Assembly (NCBI GenBank): GCA_020625635.1
Contig: JAHLBL010000038.1
Span: forward strand, 1 to 11,272
Direction: 5' to 3'
DNA from: a bacterium
GTDB lineage: Bacteria > Bacillota > Clostridia > Oscillospirales > Acutalibacteraceae
DNA length: 11,272 nt
Both the position numbers and the translations under genes were made by a program. The notes beneath the pieces were generated by a model. The model had not been told where the DNA came from, made no database searches, and was given only the letters and a program-made list of their open reading frames with translations. Numbering within the stretch: position 1 is the stretch's first letter; each line of letters starts with the position of its first letter. Shown here piece by piece: positions 1 to 7,911 of the stretch.

Positions 1-2984
1 ATCGGCTTATCGGTGACGGTCTCCGTCTCCTTGGGCTCGGTTTTGGTTTCGGTTTCAGTTTCGGTTTCTGTCTCGGTAACAGTTTCGGTTTCTGTTTCCG
101 TCTCGGTCTCTGTCTGTGTATCGGTGACGGAAGGCGTTTTGAACTTTAACCTTATGCTGATACAATCGGCAGGTTCCTCACCGTCAACCTTTAATATTTC
201 GCTCGCCGTCTTGCCGTTGATTTTAGCCGTAACGGCGATTTTGTCGTTGTTAACAGCGAACTGATGATCTTTATCCGCTTTAATTATAACTCGTACTAAG
301 TATTCCTTGTCGTAATCGAACTGTTCGCCGTCCTTCATATATTTTCCGCCGTCGGTATTGTTGATCCAGTTAACCGTGTAGACAGAAGTTCCGGCGGGAA
401 CAACAGCTTCCTTTACGGGATACTCGCCGACAACGGGCTCGACAACGTCTGTGATCAGAACCTTGCTGATGGTATTCTTAACAGCCGTGAGGCTTATCTC
501 GGCGCACGCGCCGTAGGCGGGATCCCAGCTGGCGACCCTCATAACCTTATCGGCGTCCTTGCCGTTGATCTTTACGGCAATAGTCGGCTTTGTGCCGTCG
601 TTAGCGAGAGCGAAACCTAAGTCAGCGGTAAAGAATATACGCGCCTTATATGTCTTTCCTGCCTCGAAAACATCCGAGTCATCCATCCAATTGCCCGCGG
701 GATTGATCCACATTACAGTGGCAGATTCGATTCCTGTATAGGAGAATACGCCCGACTTGGGACTTTCGCCCGCAAAGGGTTCGTCGAGACTGAAAGAGGT
801 TTTTGAAAGAACCGTAGGATTATCGGGATCGATAAGCTTCGGGAAGTAGAAAGTCATATAGATTTGTTTATCGGGATTCGCGGCGTCAAAGGCAGAGGCT
901 GTAACAGCCTCGCCGTTTATGGAGGCGGTAATGTTAAGTTTCTTGTCCTTTACGGCGAACTTATAGCCCGTCTTAGCCTTCAGCATCAACTCTACATAGT
1001 ATTCGTATCCCGACTTGAAGCCTTTCTTTCCGACAGAGTCGCCGAACTGGTCATAGTAATTAAAGCTTTGGACCTCAACGCCCTCGGGAACCGTACAGGT
1101 GAGTGTGGGTACTTCGCCTGCCTTGGGCTCGGCGACTTCCGTAACGGCTACGTCGGATATAGTCTGAACAACGAGCGTGGGGAATATGCGCTTAACAATA
1201 AGCGAATTCGCGGGATCTCTTCCGCCTATGGTCATAACCGTCGCTTTCTCGCCGTTTACGGTAGCGTTGACGGCTGTGGCAGTTCCGTTTTTCGCGAAGG
1301 CGTAGCCGTCGTTCGCGTTAATATGGAAGTAAGCCGCGTACTGCTTGCCCTCCACGAACTTGTCGCCCGCCTTGACATCAACTTCGTCGGTTAAGTTCCT
1401 CCACTCGACCTTGCCGTATCTTTCTTTAAAGCCCGCCGAGGCGGTAAAGGTGGAAACAGCCTCCGCGCCGATTCTCGGCTCGACAACATCTTTAATTGTT
1501 ACGGTCGAAATAACCGCGGGCTGCGCCGAGGAAGCGGGCATTGTATAAGTAGCGAAGATTCCGATTCTGTCGGTTGTGGATCCTTTTACAACTTTTGAAG
1601 CTGCCTTGCCGTTAACCGTGGCGGAAAGCGCGGGAGCATCTCCGTTAAATGAGAATTTTTTTCCTTCAGCAGGGTTGATATAAACTCTCGCCTCGTATGT
1701 CTTACCGTACTCAAAGATGTCGGTTGAAGTCATCAACGCAGCTTTGCCTTTTTCCTGCCAATACATATTGTATTTTTTTACGTTATCGGGAAGAGTCACC
1801 GACAGCGAGGGTGTAGCGCCGACAACGGGCTCGGTAACGCCCGTTACCGCTACGGTCTTGATAACGTCGGACGCGCTGATGGGCGGGAACATACGCCTTA
1901 CGCGGAGTCTTTCTCTCGCGTCAGCCTGTGTATATTCCAAGGTAACGGCTTTATCGCCGTTTACGGTGGAGGCAACAGCCGTGTTGCCGTTTTCCTTTAC
2001 GGCGAACTGATAACCGTCCTTAATTATAAGATCAAAGAACGCGCCGTACTCCTTGCCCTCGACGAACTTGTCGCCCTCTTTGAGGACGGTGTCGTCGGTC
2101 ACATTGCGCCATTCGATCTTTTTACCGTATACGTCAAAGCCCTCGGAGGTTGTGACAAATGAAAACTCGGCGGTCTTGCCGACCTCGGGCTCGAATACGT
2201 TTGTAAAGTCAACGTTTGTAACTAAGTACTTGGTATTGAAGCCGTTCTTCGTGGCGTAGGTATCGGCTGCCGATTTCTTTTTGCAAATAATCGTAAAGTC
2301 GCTTACGGGCTTGTAGCCGTCGGATTTTGAATAATCATATCCGAGCGCCGCGGGATCGATTCTCGATACGCTATCGGGGACGTATACGGACTTTAAAGCC
2401 GTTCTTCTGAAAGCGTCGTTACAGAGAGGAGCCGTAAAACCGTCGGGAATGGTGAGCTCCGCTAAGCTTGTGCAGCGGTCGAAAGAGAATGTGTTTAAGG
2501 ATTTGATACCGACCGGAAGCCTGAGGCTCTTTAAAGAGGTACATTTGTAGAAAGCGCTTGTGCCGATCGTCTCGACTCCCTCGGGCAGCGTAAGGCTCTG
2601 GAGTCCCGTGCACTGATAGAATGCGCCCGCCTTGATCTCCTTAAGCGTAGAGGGGAGCTTTACGGACTTGATCTTTTCGCTGGTATCGAACGCCATCACA
2701 CCGATGGACGTGATGCCTTCCATGATCTCGACGGCTTCGATCTCGTCGTAAAAGCCCTTCCAATTCGTGTTGCGCCAGGGGTAGTTGCCGTCCTGGTCGG
2801 CTTCGATTTTTGTACCGTCCTTGATTACAAGGGTGTGGTTGCTCGGATAGTAGTAGTATTTGCAGTCGCCTACAAGACCGCTCTTGATTGATTCAGCCGA
2901 AGCGCTGATCGGAGCGACAACAAACACGCTCATCATCATTAGCGTGGCTAATATAATGCTGATTGATTTTTTGAATGTTGACAT
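1..2984 (-). CDS. BspA-type LRR surface protein with six Ig-like repeats and Thr-Glu stalk (3' end cut by window)
   Basis: Secreted, probably wall-associated or adhesive protein; 994 residues are visible and the frame is still open at the left edge. The ATG at 2984 has GGAGG at 2991-2995, six bases upstream. Residues 1-30 form a signal peptide (KK near the start, hydrophobic core, cleavage after ASA). Residues about 91-210 hold five LRR_5/BspA repeats of about 23 residues with the pattern I..IG..AF..C..L.SL.LP.G, closed by the usual SAADTYATKNGF cap near 235-248. Six repeats follow, each opening with EP.xG near residues 265, 384, 501, 619, 734 and 849; the period is 115-119 residues with a shared F..GK.Y and GY.FA..NG core. 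I infer an Ig-like beta fold; the family is not recognised. From about residue 956 the chain is nearly pure Thr-Glu, a typical extended stalk. The anchor (sortase motif, membrane helix or dockerin) lies outside the window. BspA LRR proteins are known surface adhesins; the ligand here is unknown. Confidence 0.88.
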   Translation of the reverse strand, partial: MSTFKKSISIILATLMMMSVFVVAPISASAESIKSGLVGDCKYYYYPSNHTLVIKDGTKIEADQDGNYPWRNTNWKGFYDEIEAVEIMEGITSIGVMAFDTSEKIKSVKLPSTLKEIKAGAFYQCTGLQSLTLPEGVETIGTSAFYKCTSLKSLRLPVGIKSLNTFSFDRCTSLAELTIPDGFTAPLCNDAFRRTALKSVYVPDSVSRIDPAALGYDYSKSDGYKPVSDFTIICKKKSAADTYATKNGFNTKYLVTNVDFTNVFEPEVGKTAEFSFVTTSEGFDVYGKKIEWRNVTDDTVLKEGDKFVEGKEYGAFFDLIIKDGYQFAVKENGNTAVASTVNGDKAVTLEYTQADARERLRVRRMFPPISASDVIKTVAVTGVTEPVVGATPSLSVTLPDNVKKYNMYWQEKGKAALMTSTDIFEYGKTYEARVYINPAEGKKFSFNGDAPALSATVNGKAASKVVKGSTTDRIGIFATYTMPASSAQPAVISTVTIKDVVEPRIGAEAVSTFTASAGFKERYGKVEWRNLTDEVDVKAGDKFVEGKQYAAYFHINANDGYAFAKNGTATAVNATVNGEKATVMTIGGRDPANSLIVKRIFPTLVVQTISDVAVTEVAEPKAGEVPTLTCTVPEGVEVQSFNYYDQFGDSVGKKGFKSGYEYYVELMLKAKTGYKFAVKDKKLNITASINGEAVTASAFDAANPDKQIYMTFYFPKLIDPDNPTVLSKTSFSLDEPFAGESPKSGVFSYTGIESATVMWINPAGNWMDDSDVFEAGKTYKARIFFTADLGFALANDGTKPTIAVKINGKDADKVMRVASWDPAYGACAEISLTAVKNTISKVLITDVVEPVVGEYPVKEAVVPAGTSVYTVNWINNTDGGKYMKDGEQFDYDKEYLVRVIIKADKDHQFAVNNDKIAVTAKINGKTASEILKVDGEEPADCISIRLKFKTPSVTDTQTETETETETETVTETETETETETKTEPKETETVTDKP
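3..119 (-). repeat. Thr-Glu codon repeat (stalk-coding)
   Basis: Low-complexity stretch coding alternating Thr and Glu with a few Val, Lys and Pro, at the visible C-terminal end of the surface protein. On the plus strand it appears as repeated ggtttc/ggtctc hexamers. Codons alternate between GAA and GAG and between ACA, ACC, ACG and ACT, so the DNA repeat is degenerate while the protein repeat is strict. That suggests selection on the protein. Such hexamer tracts can change length by slippage. Confidence 0.8.
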
Positions 2985-3037
2985 AATATGCCTCCTTTTT
3001 TCATTTTTAGGCAAAATCAGCCTATTTAGTCATAAAT

Positions 3038-3046
3038 ATTATAACA
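3038..3046 (-). promoter_or_regulatory. Extended -10 promoter for the LRR surface protein
   Basis: The minus strand reads TGTTATAAT, an extended -10 (TG-N-TATAAT), about 55 bases before the start codon. No good -35 lies at 16-18 bases, which fits extended -10 promoters. A/T-rich DNA further upstream could act as an UP element, though it sits farther away than usual. The 5' leader contains a small TAGGC/GCCTA inverted repeat (3008-3012 and 3020-3024), too short to call functional. Confidence 0.55.
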
Positions 3047-3089
3047 GCGAAATCCAGTTCCCACATCAGCCAAAAGTATGATATTTTAA

Positions 3090-3127
3090 ATTTTTTATAA
3101 AATTTTTATAAAAATTTTATAAAAAAT
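3090..3127. repeat. 38-bp perfect A/T-only palindrome
   Basis: The run structure is A1 T6 A T A4 T5 A T A5 T4 A T A6 T1, identical to its own reverse complement, with its centre between 3108 and 3109. It lies between the operon terminator and the promoter of the surface protein. Its edge supplies the T-run of that terminator on the minus strand. It could extrude as a cruciform or be an A-tract protein-binding site; its role is not known. Confidence 0.8.
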
Positions 3128-3158
3128 AAGAGGTTGGCTCAAAAAAGAAGAGCCAACC
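3121..3158 (-). terminator. Intrinsic terminator of the four-gene minus operon
   Basis: The inverted repeat GGTTGGCTC (3132-3140) and GAGCCAACC (3150-3158) forms a 9-bp perfect stem with a 9-base loop. On the minus strand it is followed by CTTATTTTTT. It starts 17 bases after the MBOAT stop codon, so it ends that operon and separates it from the surface-protein gene. Confidence 0.9.
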
Positions 3159-3175
3159 CCCGTCTGGTATCATCA

Positions 3176-4795
3176 TCAGAATTGCATATATACGAAATCC
3201 GCGGCGTTGTAGCCCGAGCCGTATACGCCGAATATCACTATCGAGATAACTCCCGCGAAAAGTACAGCCCAGCGCAGCGCGAACGGCTTCGCGTCTAGCA
3301 GCTGACGGATATTCACGCCGTCCTCGGCGTGACGCTCCTGAATAACACTCGCGGTAAAAAGTACCATTGTGAACACGAGCACAACAATGTACTCCCTCAG
3401 GCTCACTCCGAGCGAGGCAATCTGTGACCTGCCGAGAGCGAAGTTCCAGTCGGTGAAGAAAAGCACAAAGGTGCGTATGCTCTGTGAGAAGGTGGGCGCG
3501 ACGTCGAACACATATCCGACGAGCACCACGAGGAAGGTGCGGAACATCTGGAAAAGACGGAACGCGAAGCATTCGCGGTTGATGTGCAGCTTTGCGGCGA
3601 GAGCGTCGAACAGCGGCTGGATAAGAATACTCAGCATAATTATTCCGCCGTTCCACACGCCGAACGCAACATACTTTCCCGACGCGCCGTGCCAGATTCC
3701 GACAAGCAGGAACACGATCAGCGACGCGACGCTCGTAGGCAGAACCTTTGCGATATGAGCGCCCGCGGCGCATTTGCCGAAACGCGTGCCCCTGATTTTT
3801 TTACTCACTCCGAGGAAAAGCCCCGACATCGCGATAGGATAAAACACATAATCCTTCATCCACGCGCCGAGCGAGATGTGCCAGCGGCGCCAGTACTCGC
3901 TGATGGAACGCGAGAAGTAAGGACGCTTGAAGTTCTCGATCATATCGATACCGAGTATCTGCGCTACGCCGCGGGAGATATCGATTCCTCCCGAGAAGTC
4001 GGCGTAAAGCTGAAGCGCGTACAGCAGGATCGTAAAGGTCAGCGTTGTGCCGCAGTAGGAGTTATAGCCTGCCGTGACGGTGTTTATCGCGATCGCGGTT
4101 TTGTCCGCTATGATAAGCTTCTTGAAGAAGCCCCAGAGAATCAGCTCGCAACCGTGCTTGAAGCGCGTAAAGTCGAAGTCGTGCGGCTCAAAGAGCTGAT
4201 TTCCGAGCTGCGAGTAAGCGCTGATAGGTCCCTGAACGATCTGCGGGAAGAACGACACAAAGAGAAGCAGCCTTAGCGGATTCCTCTGCGCCGTGACTTT
4301 TTCACGGTAAACGTCGACTATGTAGCCCATACTCTGGAAGGTGTAGAAGGAGATTCCGAGCACCTTTATCACGGGCACGGAGAGGTTGATCCCGAACGGT
4401 CCGAGCAGGCTGTTCAGCGAGCCCGCGAAAAAGCCGAAGTATTTAAGATAAGCTAAAATACCGAAGTTCAGAACGAGCGCGAGCGCCAGAATCAGCCGCT
4501 TGTTTCGATCGACGCGGCTCTTGTGCTTTTTCTTTTCGTCGCGGCTCCACTCGCCCTTTTTCGATTTAAGCAGGGCGCGGGAGTTTTTGGCGAGCCGTTC
4601 TATCCACAGCGCCGCGCCGTATGTACTCGCGGTCGTGAACAATATGAACGCCGCGTACCTGTAGCCCGCGACGGCATAGAAAAACACGTTGGCGGCGAGG
4701 AGCACGGTCCAGCGGTATTTTTTAAGCGGCAGAAGGAAGTAAAGCAACGCGACCGCCGCCGTAAATAACAGAAAATTAAATGAAGTATAAGTCAT
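3176..4795 (-). CDS. MBOAT-family membrane acyltransferase (DltB/AlgI type)
   Basis: Polytopic membrane protein of 539 residues. MBOAT proteins of the DltB/AlgI group take an acyl group from a cytoplasmic carrier and pass it across the membrane toward an extracellular polymer or partner protein. Visible signatures are the N-terminal FNFLLF entry helix, the charged block SEYWRRWHISLGAWMKDY near residue 303, the second conserved histidine in GIWHG near residue 368, and the terminal FGVYG..Y....FVYMQF motif common in this group. Many hydrophobic helices run throughout. The ATG at 4795 is preferred. An in-frame GTG at 4801 overlaps the TAG of the decarboxylase gene by one base, but family members usually begin just before the first helix. 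No clear SD is seen, so translational coupling is likely. As last gene of the operon, with ligase and carrier upstream, it most likely moves an aminoacyl group as DltB does; an O-acetyl or other acyl role remains possible. Confidence 0.92.
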   Translation of the reverse strand: MTYTSFNFLLFTAAVALLYFLLPLKKYRWTVLLAANVFFYAVAGYRYAAFILFTTASTYGAALWIERLAKNSRALLKSKKGEWSRDEKKKHKSRVDRNKRLILALALVLNFGILAYLKYFGFFAGSLNSLLGPFGINLSVPVIKVLGISFYTFQSMGYIVDVYREKVTAQRNPLRLLLFVSFFPQIVQGPISAYSQLGNQLFEPHDFDFTRFKHGCELILWGFFKKLIIADKTAIAINTVTAGYNSYCGTTLTFTILLYALQLYADFSGGIDISRGVAQILGIDMIENFKRPYFSRSISEYWRRWHISLGAWMKDYVFYPIAMSGLFLGVSKKIRGTRFGKCAAGAHIAKVLPTSVASLIVFLLVGIWHGASGKYVAFGVWNGGIIMLSILIQPLFDALAAKLHINRECFAFRLFQMFRTFLVVLVGYVFDVAPTFSQSIRTFVLFFTDWNFALGRSQIASLGVSLREYIVVLVFTMVLFTASVIQERHAEDGVNIRQLLDAKPFALRWAVLFAGVISIVIFGVYGSGYNAADFVYMQF

Positions 4796-4800
4796 AATCA

Positions 4801-5985
4801 CTACAAAACAGGTGTATTAAACCGATCGGTAAGAATTTGTCCGCGGACAGTCTCGAGACCGCCGCGTTCGCTGTAAAGCGCTATAACGGGTAAATCGCGG
4901 CTGAGGAAAATCGACATTCCCTCCATACAGGAGTAGGCTCCCGTACGGCAGAACACGAGCACGTCTCCGATCGCGAGGTTCTCAAACTCGCAGGAGCGCA
5001 CGAGCACATCGGCAGTCGTACAAAGGCTTCCGCAGATATTCCACGGCTGCGGCTGCGCGCCGCTTTCCTCGCCGAGGCGGATAATCTTCGGTATCTGCAT
5101 ACCCTGGAGCTGTCCGTCGTATTTCAGCTGGTGCAAGCCGCCGTCAACTATCGCGAAGTTGTCGCCGTCGTTCGTCTTTGCGTCGACGACGCGCGTCAGA
5201 TAATAGCCGCAAGGCGCGGCGAAAAAGCGCCCCATCTCGACCGTCAGCTCACAGCATTCGCTGAGCTGAATAAGCTTGGGCATAACAGAGGCGAGACGTT
5301 CCTCCTCGAGGGCGTCGGCGCCGCCGCTGAAATAATCCACGGCAAGTCCCGTGCCGTACTCAACGCGCCGCACATCAAAGCCGAGCCCGTCGCGGATCCT
5401 TGCGATAAGGTCAACGAGGTAGTCGACCTCGCGCTCGATCGGCTTCGCCTTTTTCTTTCCCGTACCCGTAAAGTAGTGCAGTCCAACGATTTCAACGCCT
5501 TCGTACTCTCTGCGGTTTCGGATAATATCAAGAACCGCCGCCTCGTCCATACCGAACTGGCTGGCTCCGCGGCTGTCGGTGACGCGAAGCAGCAGAGGAT
5601 AGACTTGCCCTCTGTCGAGCGCCGCCTGATTGATAAGCTCAAGGTGGAGCATACTCTCCGCGGTAAAGGTGCCGACTCCGTCATCCGCCGCGCGTTCGAC
5701 GTCGGCGCGCGTCTTGTTGACGCCCGAGAAGATCACCGTGCTCATATCGATCCCGAGACGCTCGCAAATTGTAAGCTCCCCGGGTGAGCAGACCTCGATT
5801 TTGTCGAACTCCGCGGGAAGGTATTTCAGCAGAAACGGGTTAGCCTTGATCGAAAAGCACATACCGATTTTTTCGCCGAAGCTCTTCCTTACAAGCGCGG
5901 CGCGTTCGCCGAACTCATCAAGGTCAAATATGTAGGCGGGAGTTCCCGTCAGCGGCAGGAGCTCCCTGAGTTTTTCTCTGTTCAT
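4801..5985 (-). CDS. PLP fold-III amino acid decarboxylase (LysA/BtrK-like)
   Basis: Cytosolic protein of 394 residues in the alanine-racemase-fold decarboxylase family (DAP, ornithine and arginine decarboxylases). Visible motifs, in order: SIKAN with the PLP lysine at K47; GLHYFTGTG at the HxGS position; GTGLAVDY (phosphate-binding glycines); EMGRFFAAPCGYYLTRV (E.GR); CGSLCTTAD, carrying the Cys-x-x-x-Asp of the second active-site half; and GAYSCMEG near the end. The TGT in place of GSQ and the SLCT form recall BtrK, which decarboxylates gamma-glutamyl carried on the BtrI acyl carrier; this comparison is from memory and unaligned. The ATG at 5985 is chosen because it follows the carrier TGA by one base with AGGA eight bases upstream. 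The longer frame to 6012 starts with TTG inside the carrier gene. Its position between carrier and MBOAT suggests action on the carrier-bound amino acid. Decarboxylation of a free amino acid is the alternative. Confidence 0.88.
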   Translation of the reverse strand: MNREKLRELLPLTGTPAYIFDLDEFGERAALVRKSFGEKIGMCFSIKANPFLLKYLPAEFDKIEVCSPGELTICERLGIDMSTVIFSGVNKTRADVERAADDGVGTFTAESMLHLELINQAALDRGQVYPLLLRVTDSRGASQFGMDEAAVLDIIRNRREYEGVEIVGLHYFTGTGKKKAKPIEREVDYLVDLIARIRDGLGFDVRRVEYGTGLAVDYFSGGADALEEERLASVMPKLIQLSECCELTVEMGRFFAAPCGYYLTRVVDAKTNDGDNFAIVDGGLHQLKYDGQLQGMQIPKIIRLGEESGAQPQPWNICGSLCTTADVLVRSCEFENLAIGDVLVFCRTGAYSCMEGMSIFLSRDLPVIALYSERGGLETVRGQILTDRFNTPVL

Positions 5986-5986
5986 A

Positions 5987-6214
5987 TCACTCGTCCTGAA
6001 GCTTTTCGACAAGCGCCATAATAGCCTTTGCCGAATTGAAGTTTGCGGGCACGAGGTTGTTGGGCTTGATTTCTATGTCAAAAGCGTCGTTGAGCTCTCC
6101 GACAAGAGCAACGATATCAAAGGAATCGAGCACACCGCCGTCGATAAGAGCGGTCTCGTTTTCAAAATCTACATCAGGTCTGAGTTCTTCAAGAATCTGC
6201 ATTAATTCGTCCAT
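5987..6214 (-). CDS. Acyl/aminoacyl carrier protein (DltC-like)
   Basis: Small acidic carrier protein of 75 residues, the normal length for ACP/DltC. The phosphopantetheine site is LDSFD with Ser31, within GGVLDSFDIVALV; helix II follows and a late acidic helix closes the fold. It needs a 4'-phosphopantetheinyl transferase encoded elsewhere. AAGGAG lies seven bases before the ATG, and the gene begins 14 bases after the ligase stop and ends one base before the decarboxylase start, so the three are cotranscribed. By context it holds the amino acid activated by the upstream ligase as a thioester and offers it to the decarboxylase and then the MBOAT protein. Sequence alone cannot separate a DltC from another dedicated carrier. 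It resembles the LDSFD carriers often found beside ligase and MBOAT genes in Clostridia. Confidence 0.92.
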   Translation of the reverse strand: MDELMQILEELRPDVDFENETALIDGGVLDSFDIVALVGELNDAFDIEIKPNNLVPANFNSAKAIMALVEKLQDE

Positions 6215-6228
6215 TGTTATTCTCCTTA

Positions 6229-7734
6229 TTATTTAAAATAGTTTTTCAGTGTCTGCATATCCGTTTTGCCGTTGGGCAGTACGGGCATTTCGTCGAGCTT
6301 TATAAGCTTACGCGGAACCATAAAGGCGGGCATATCGGCTCTGAAGCGCAGAACGATATCCCTGCTCGCGGCAGTGCCAGTATAAAACAGCCAGAGCAGC
6401 TCGCGCTCCTTCTGATAGAGAGCGCAGCACTCGCCGACGCCGTCAATGTTCCCCGCGAAATTCTCGATCTCGCCGAGCTCTACACGATGTCCGAGGTGCT
6501 TGATCTGTCTGTCCATACGTCCGTGGAACTCCAGAACTCCGTCCTCACGAAGTCTGCCGAGGTCTCCCGTTTTGTAAATAAGCTCGCGGTAGTTCGGATT
6601 GAGCGGATTCTGCACGAACGACTTCGCCGTAAGCTCGGGGTTGCCGTAATATCCCAGCGTGACCGCGGGACCGCCCACGCAAATCTGACCGATTTCACCC
6701 GTCGGGGTTTCGGCGTCATCCTCGCTTAGCAGAATAATTTTATAATTTCTGTACGGCTTTCCGATCGGGAGCGCCTCTCCCTCGCTGACCTTGCCGCTCA
6801 CGACATAATAGGTGCAGGAGGCGGTCGCCTCGGTTGGACCGTACTGGTTGACGTAAAGTATATCGGGCAGAGCGTCCTGCCATACCATGAGATATGCGGG
6901 GTTGATTACCGAGCCCGAGAAGCACAGCTTCCTGAGATATTCGGGCTTTCCCGTATCAAAAGCGCCGAGCTTGGCGGGCAGCTCAACTCCCGCGACGCTC
7001 CAGCACAGCGCGGTAATTCTTTCCCTGTTGAGCGTATCGAAGAGCGCGGTCGGAATCGCGAACTCGTTCTTTGGGATTATATACGTACACGCGCCGAAGC
7101 TTATCGGCAGGTAAATATCCCTTATCGCGGCGATATAATCAAGCGGAGACTGGTTGCCGAGAATGTCGCTGTCGTCGATAGAGAGCACCTCCGCGACAGC
7201 GTCGATGTAAGTCATCAGCGACAGGTGGGAGGTAATAACACCCTTTGGTGTGCCCGTAGAGCCCGAGGTAAATATCACATAGAGCGGCGAGGTCGGTATA
7301 AGCGAGGCGGCACGCTCCGAAAGCAGCTCTTCGTCCGCGGGAGTACCGAGGATATCCTCGGCGATTATTATTTTTCCGCCAAAGCTGAGGCTCCGCGCCT
7401 TTTCAAGGTGCGCGCGGTCGACAAGCATAATCGGCGCGTCCGCGACCGACAGAGTTTTATTCAGCCTGTCGGGGGGCATATCGCCGTCAACGGGAGCATA
7501 GAAGCAACCCGCGCGGACGATTCCGAGGAAGAGCGCGGGCGTAAGCACGTGTCTGCCCGACATTACCGCGATCGGTGTTCCCGACTGGGCAATACCGCCG
7601 AGATATGTTCCGACCGACTTTGTGAGAGCGTCGAATTCGCCGAACGTCAGGGCGGTGGAATTGTCCTTGAATATTATTTTGTCCTTGTACCTTTGCGCCG
7701 TCCTGTCAAGGCGGCCGAGTACCGATGTTTCCAT
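6229..7734 (-). CDS. Amino acid-adenylating ligase (DltA-like AMP-binding enzyme)
   Basis: ANL-superfamily adenylating enzyme of 501 residues, matching DltA in size. It should form an aminoacyl-AMP and load the downstream carrier. Motifs, in order: YVIFTSGSTGTPKGV near 152 (P-loop); SPLDYIAA near 197, with the Asp that usually binds the substrate amino group; NQYGPTEAT near 295; YKTGDL near 385; GRMDRQIKHLGHRVELGEIE near 403-422; and the C-terminal catalytic lysine in PNGK near 490. All core motifs are intact. The pocket differs from D-alanine DltA: the FCGE segment, whose Cys contributes to D-Ala choice, reads FSGS near 271. The start is the ATG at 7734 with GGTGA five bases upstream. The frame opens back to 7782, but that ATG lies inside the promoter spacer and so upstream of the likely transcript start; 7740 is also possible. 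It is the first gene of the operon. The substrate is unknown. Confidence 0.9.
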   Translation of the reverse strand: METSVLGRLDRTAQRYKDKIIFKDNSTALTFGEFDALTKSVGTYLGGIAQSGTPIAVMSGRHVLTPALFLGIVRAGCFYAPVDGDMPPDRLNKTLSVADAPIMLVDRAHLEKARSLSFGGKIIIAEDILGTPADEELLSERAASLIPTSPLYVIFTSGSTGTPKGVITSHLSLMTYIDAVAEVLSIDDSDILGNQSPLDYIAAIRDIYLPISFGACTYIIPKNEFAIPTALFDTLNRERITALCWSVAGVELPAKLGAFDTGKPEYLRKLCFSGSVINPAYLMVWQDALPDILYVNQYGPTEATASCTYYVVSGKVSEGEALPIGKPYRNYKIILLSEDDAETPTGEIGQICVGGPAVTLGYYGNPELTAKSFVQNPLNPNYRELIYKTGDLGRLREDGVLEFHGRMDRQIKHLGHRVELGEIENFAGNIDGVGECCALYQKERELLWLFYTGTAASRDIVLRFRADMPAFMVPRKLIKLDEMPVLPNGKTDMQTLKNYFK

Positions 7735-7767
7735 TTTCATCACCGTCACAATGATTGTCCATAGTAC

Positions 7768-7796
7768 ATTATACTTTGACATCTGTCATTTTTCAA
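7768..7796 (-). promoter_or_regulatory. Sigma-A promoter of the ligase operon
   Basis: On the minus strand TTGAAA (7791-7796), a 17-base spacer and a perfect TATAAT (7768-7773). The predicted transcript start is near 7761, giving a leader of about 27 bases. This placement rules out the ATG at 7782 as a start codon. Confidence 0.75.
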
Positions 7797-7807
7797 GACA
7801 AAATGAC
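7777..7807. promoter_or_regulatory. Candidate operator: overlapping TGACA/TGTCA dyads
   Basis: TGACA-tc-TGTCA (7777-7788) fills the spacer of the ligase promoter. The second arm also starts an 8-bp inverted repeat, GTCATTTT (7785-7792) with AAAATGAC (7800-7807) across a 7-base gap, which covers the -35. Dyads in this position are typical of repressor sites. The regulator is not in the window. Confidence 0.45.
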
Positions 7808-7852
7808 TAAATATAGCAGTAAATAAAAAATATTGTCGATATATGTAGACTA

Positions 7853-7890
7853 TTGATATTTTTTGCAATGTACAGTATAATTACTATAAT
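7853..7890 (+). promoter_or_regulatory. Two overlapping sigma-A promoters for the lipoprotein/SGNH genes
   Basis: TTGATA (7853-7858), 17-base spacer, TATAAT (7876-7881); and, overlapping it, TTGCAA (7863-7868), 16-base spacer, TATAAT (7885-7890). Both lead into the GGAGGAG site at 7900-7906 and the ATG at 7912. They lie back to back with the ligase promoter, so the two arms could share control. Confidence 0.7.
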
Positions 7891-7911
7891 ATGCTATCTG
7901 GAGGAGAATAT

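Noticed and set aside
13..264. Plus-strand Ser-Val repeat peptide
   Set aside because: It is the complement of the Thr-Glu stalk codons of the minus-strand gene.
864..1394. Plus-strand open frame of 176 codons
   Set aside because: It is antisense to the repeat domains of the surface protein, has no usable ribosome site and no domain sense.
3117..3773. Minus-strand open frame of 218 codons rich in Arg
   Set aside because: Out-of-frame shadow of the MBOAT gene; Arg-rich composition is an artefact of the codon bias, and it runs through the terminator.
5131..5787. Plus-strand open frame of 218 codons
   Set aside because: Antisense to the decarboxylase, whose motifs are all intact in the opposite frame.
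4801..6214. Possible lysine biosynthesis (lysA) locus
   Set aside because: No other lysine-pathway gene is present; the decarboxylase is wedged between a carrier protein and an MBOAT gene, so a carrier-linked role fits better.
7225..7764. Plus-strand open frame of 179 codons
   Set aside because: Antisense to the ligase N-terminal domain; no promoter or ribosome site on that strand.
7735..7782. Longer start for the ligase (ATG at 7782)
   Set aside because: That ATG lies between the -35 and -10 of a strong minus-strand promoter, upstream of the likely transcript start, and the added residues lack the family pattern.
7741..7911. A DltX-like small membrane peptide before the ligase
   Set aside because: No short frame with a ribosome site and hydrophobic helix was found in the divergent control region.
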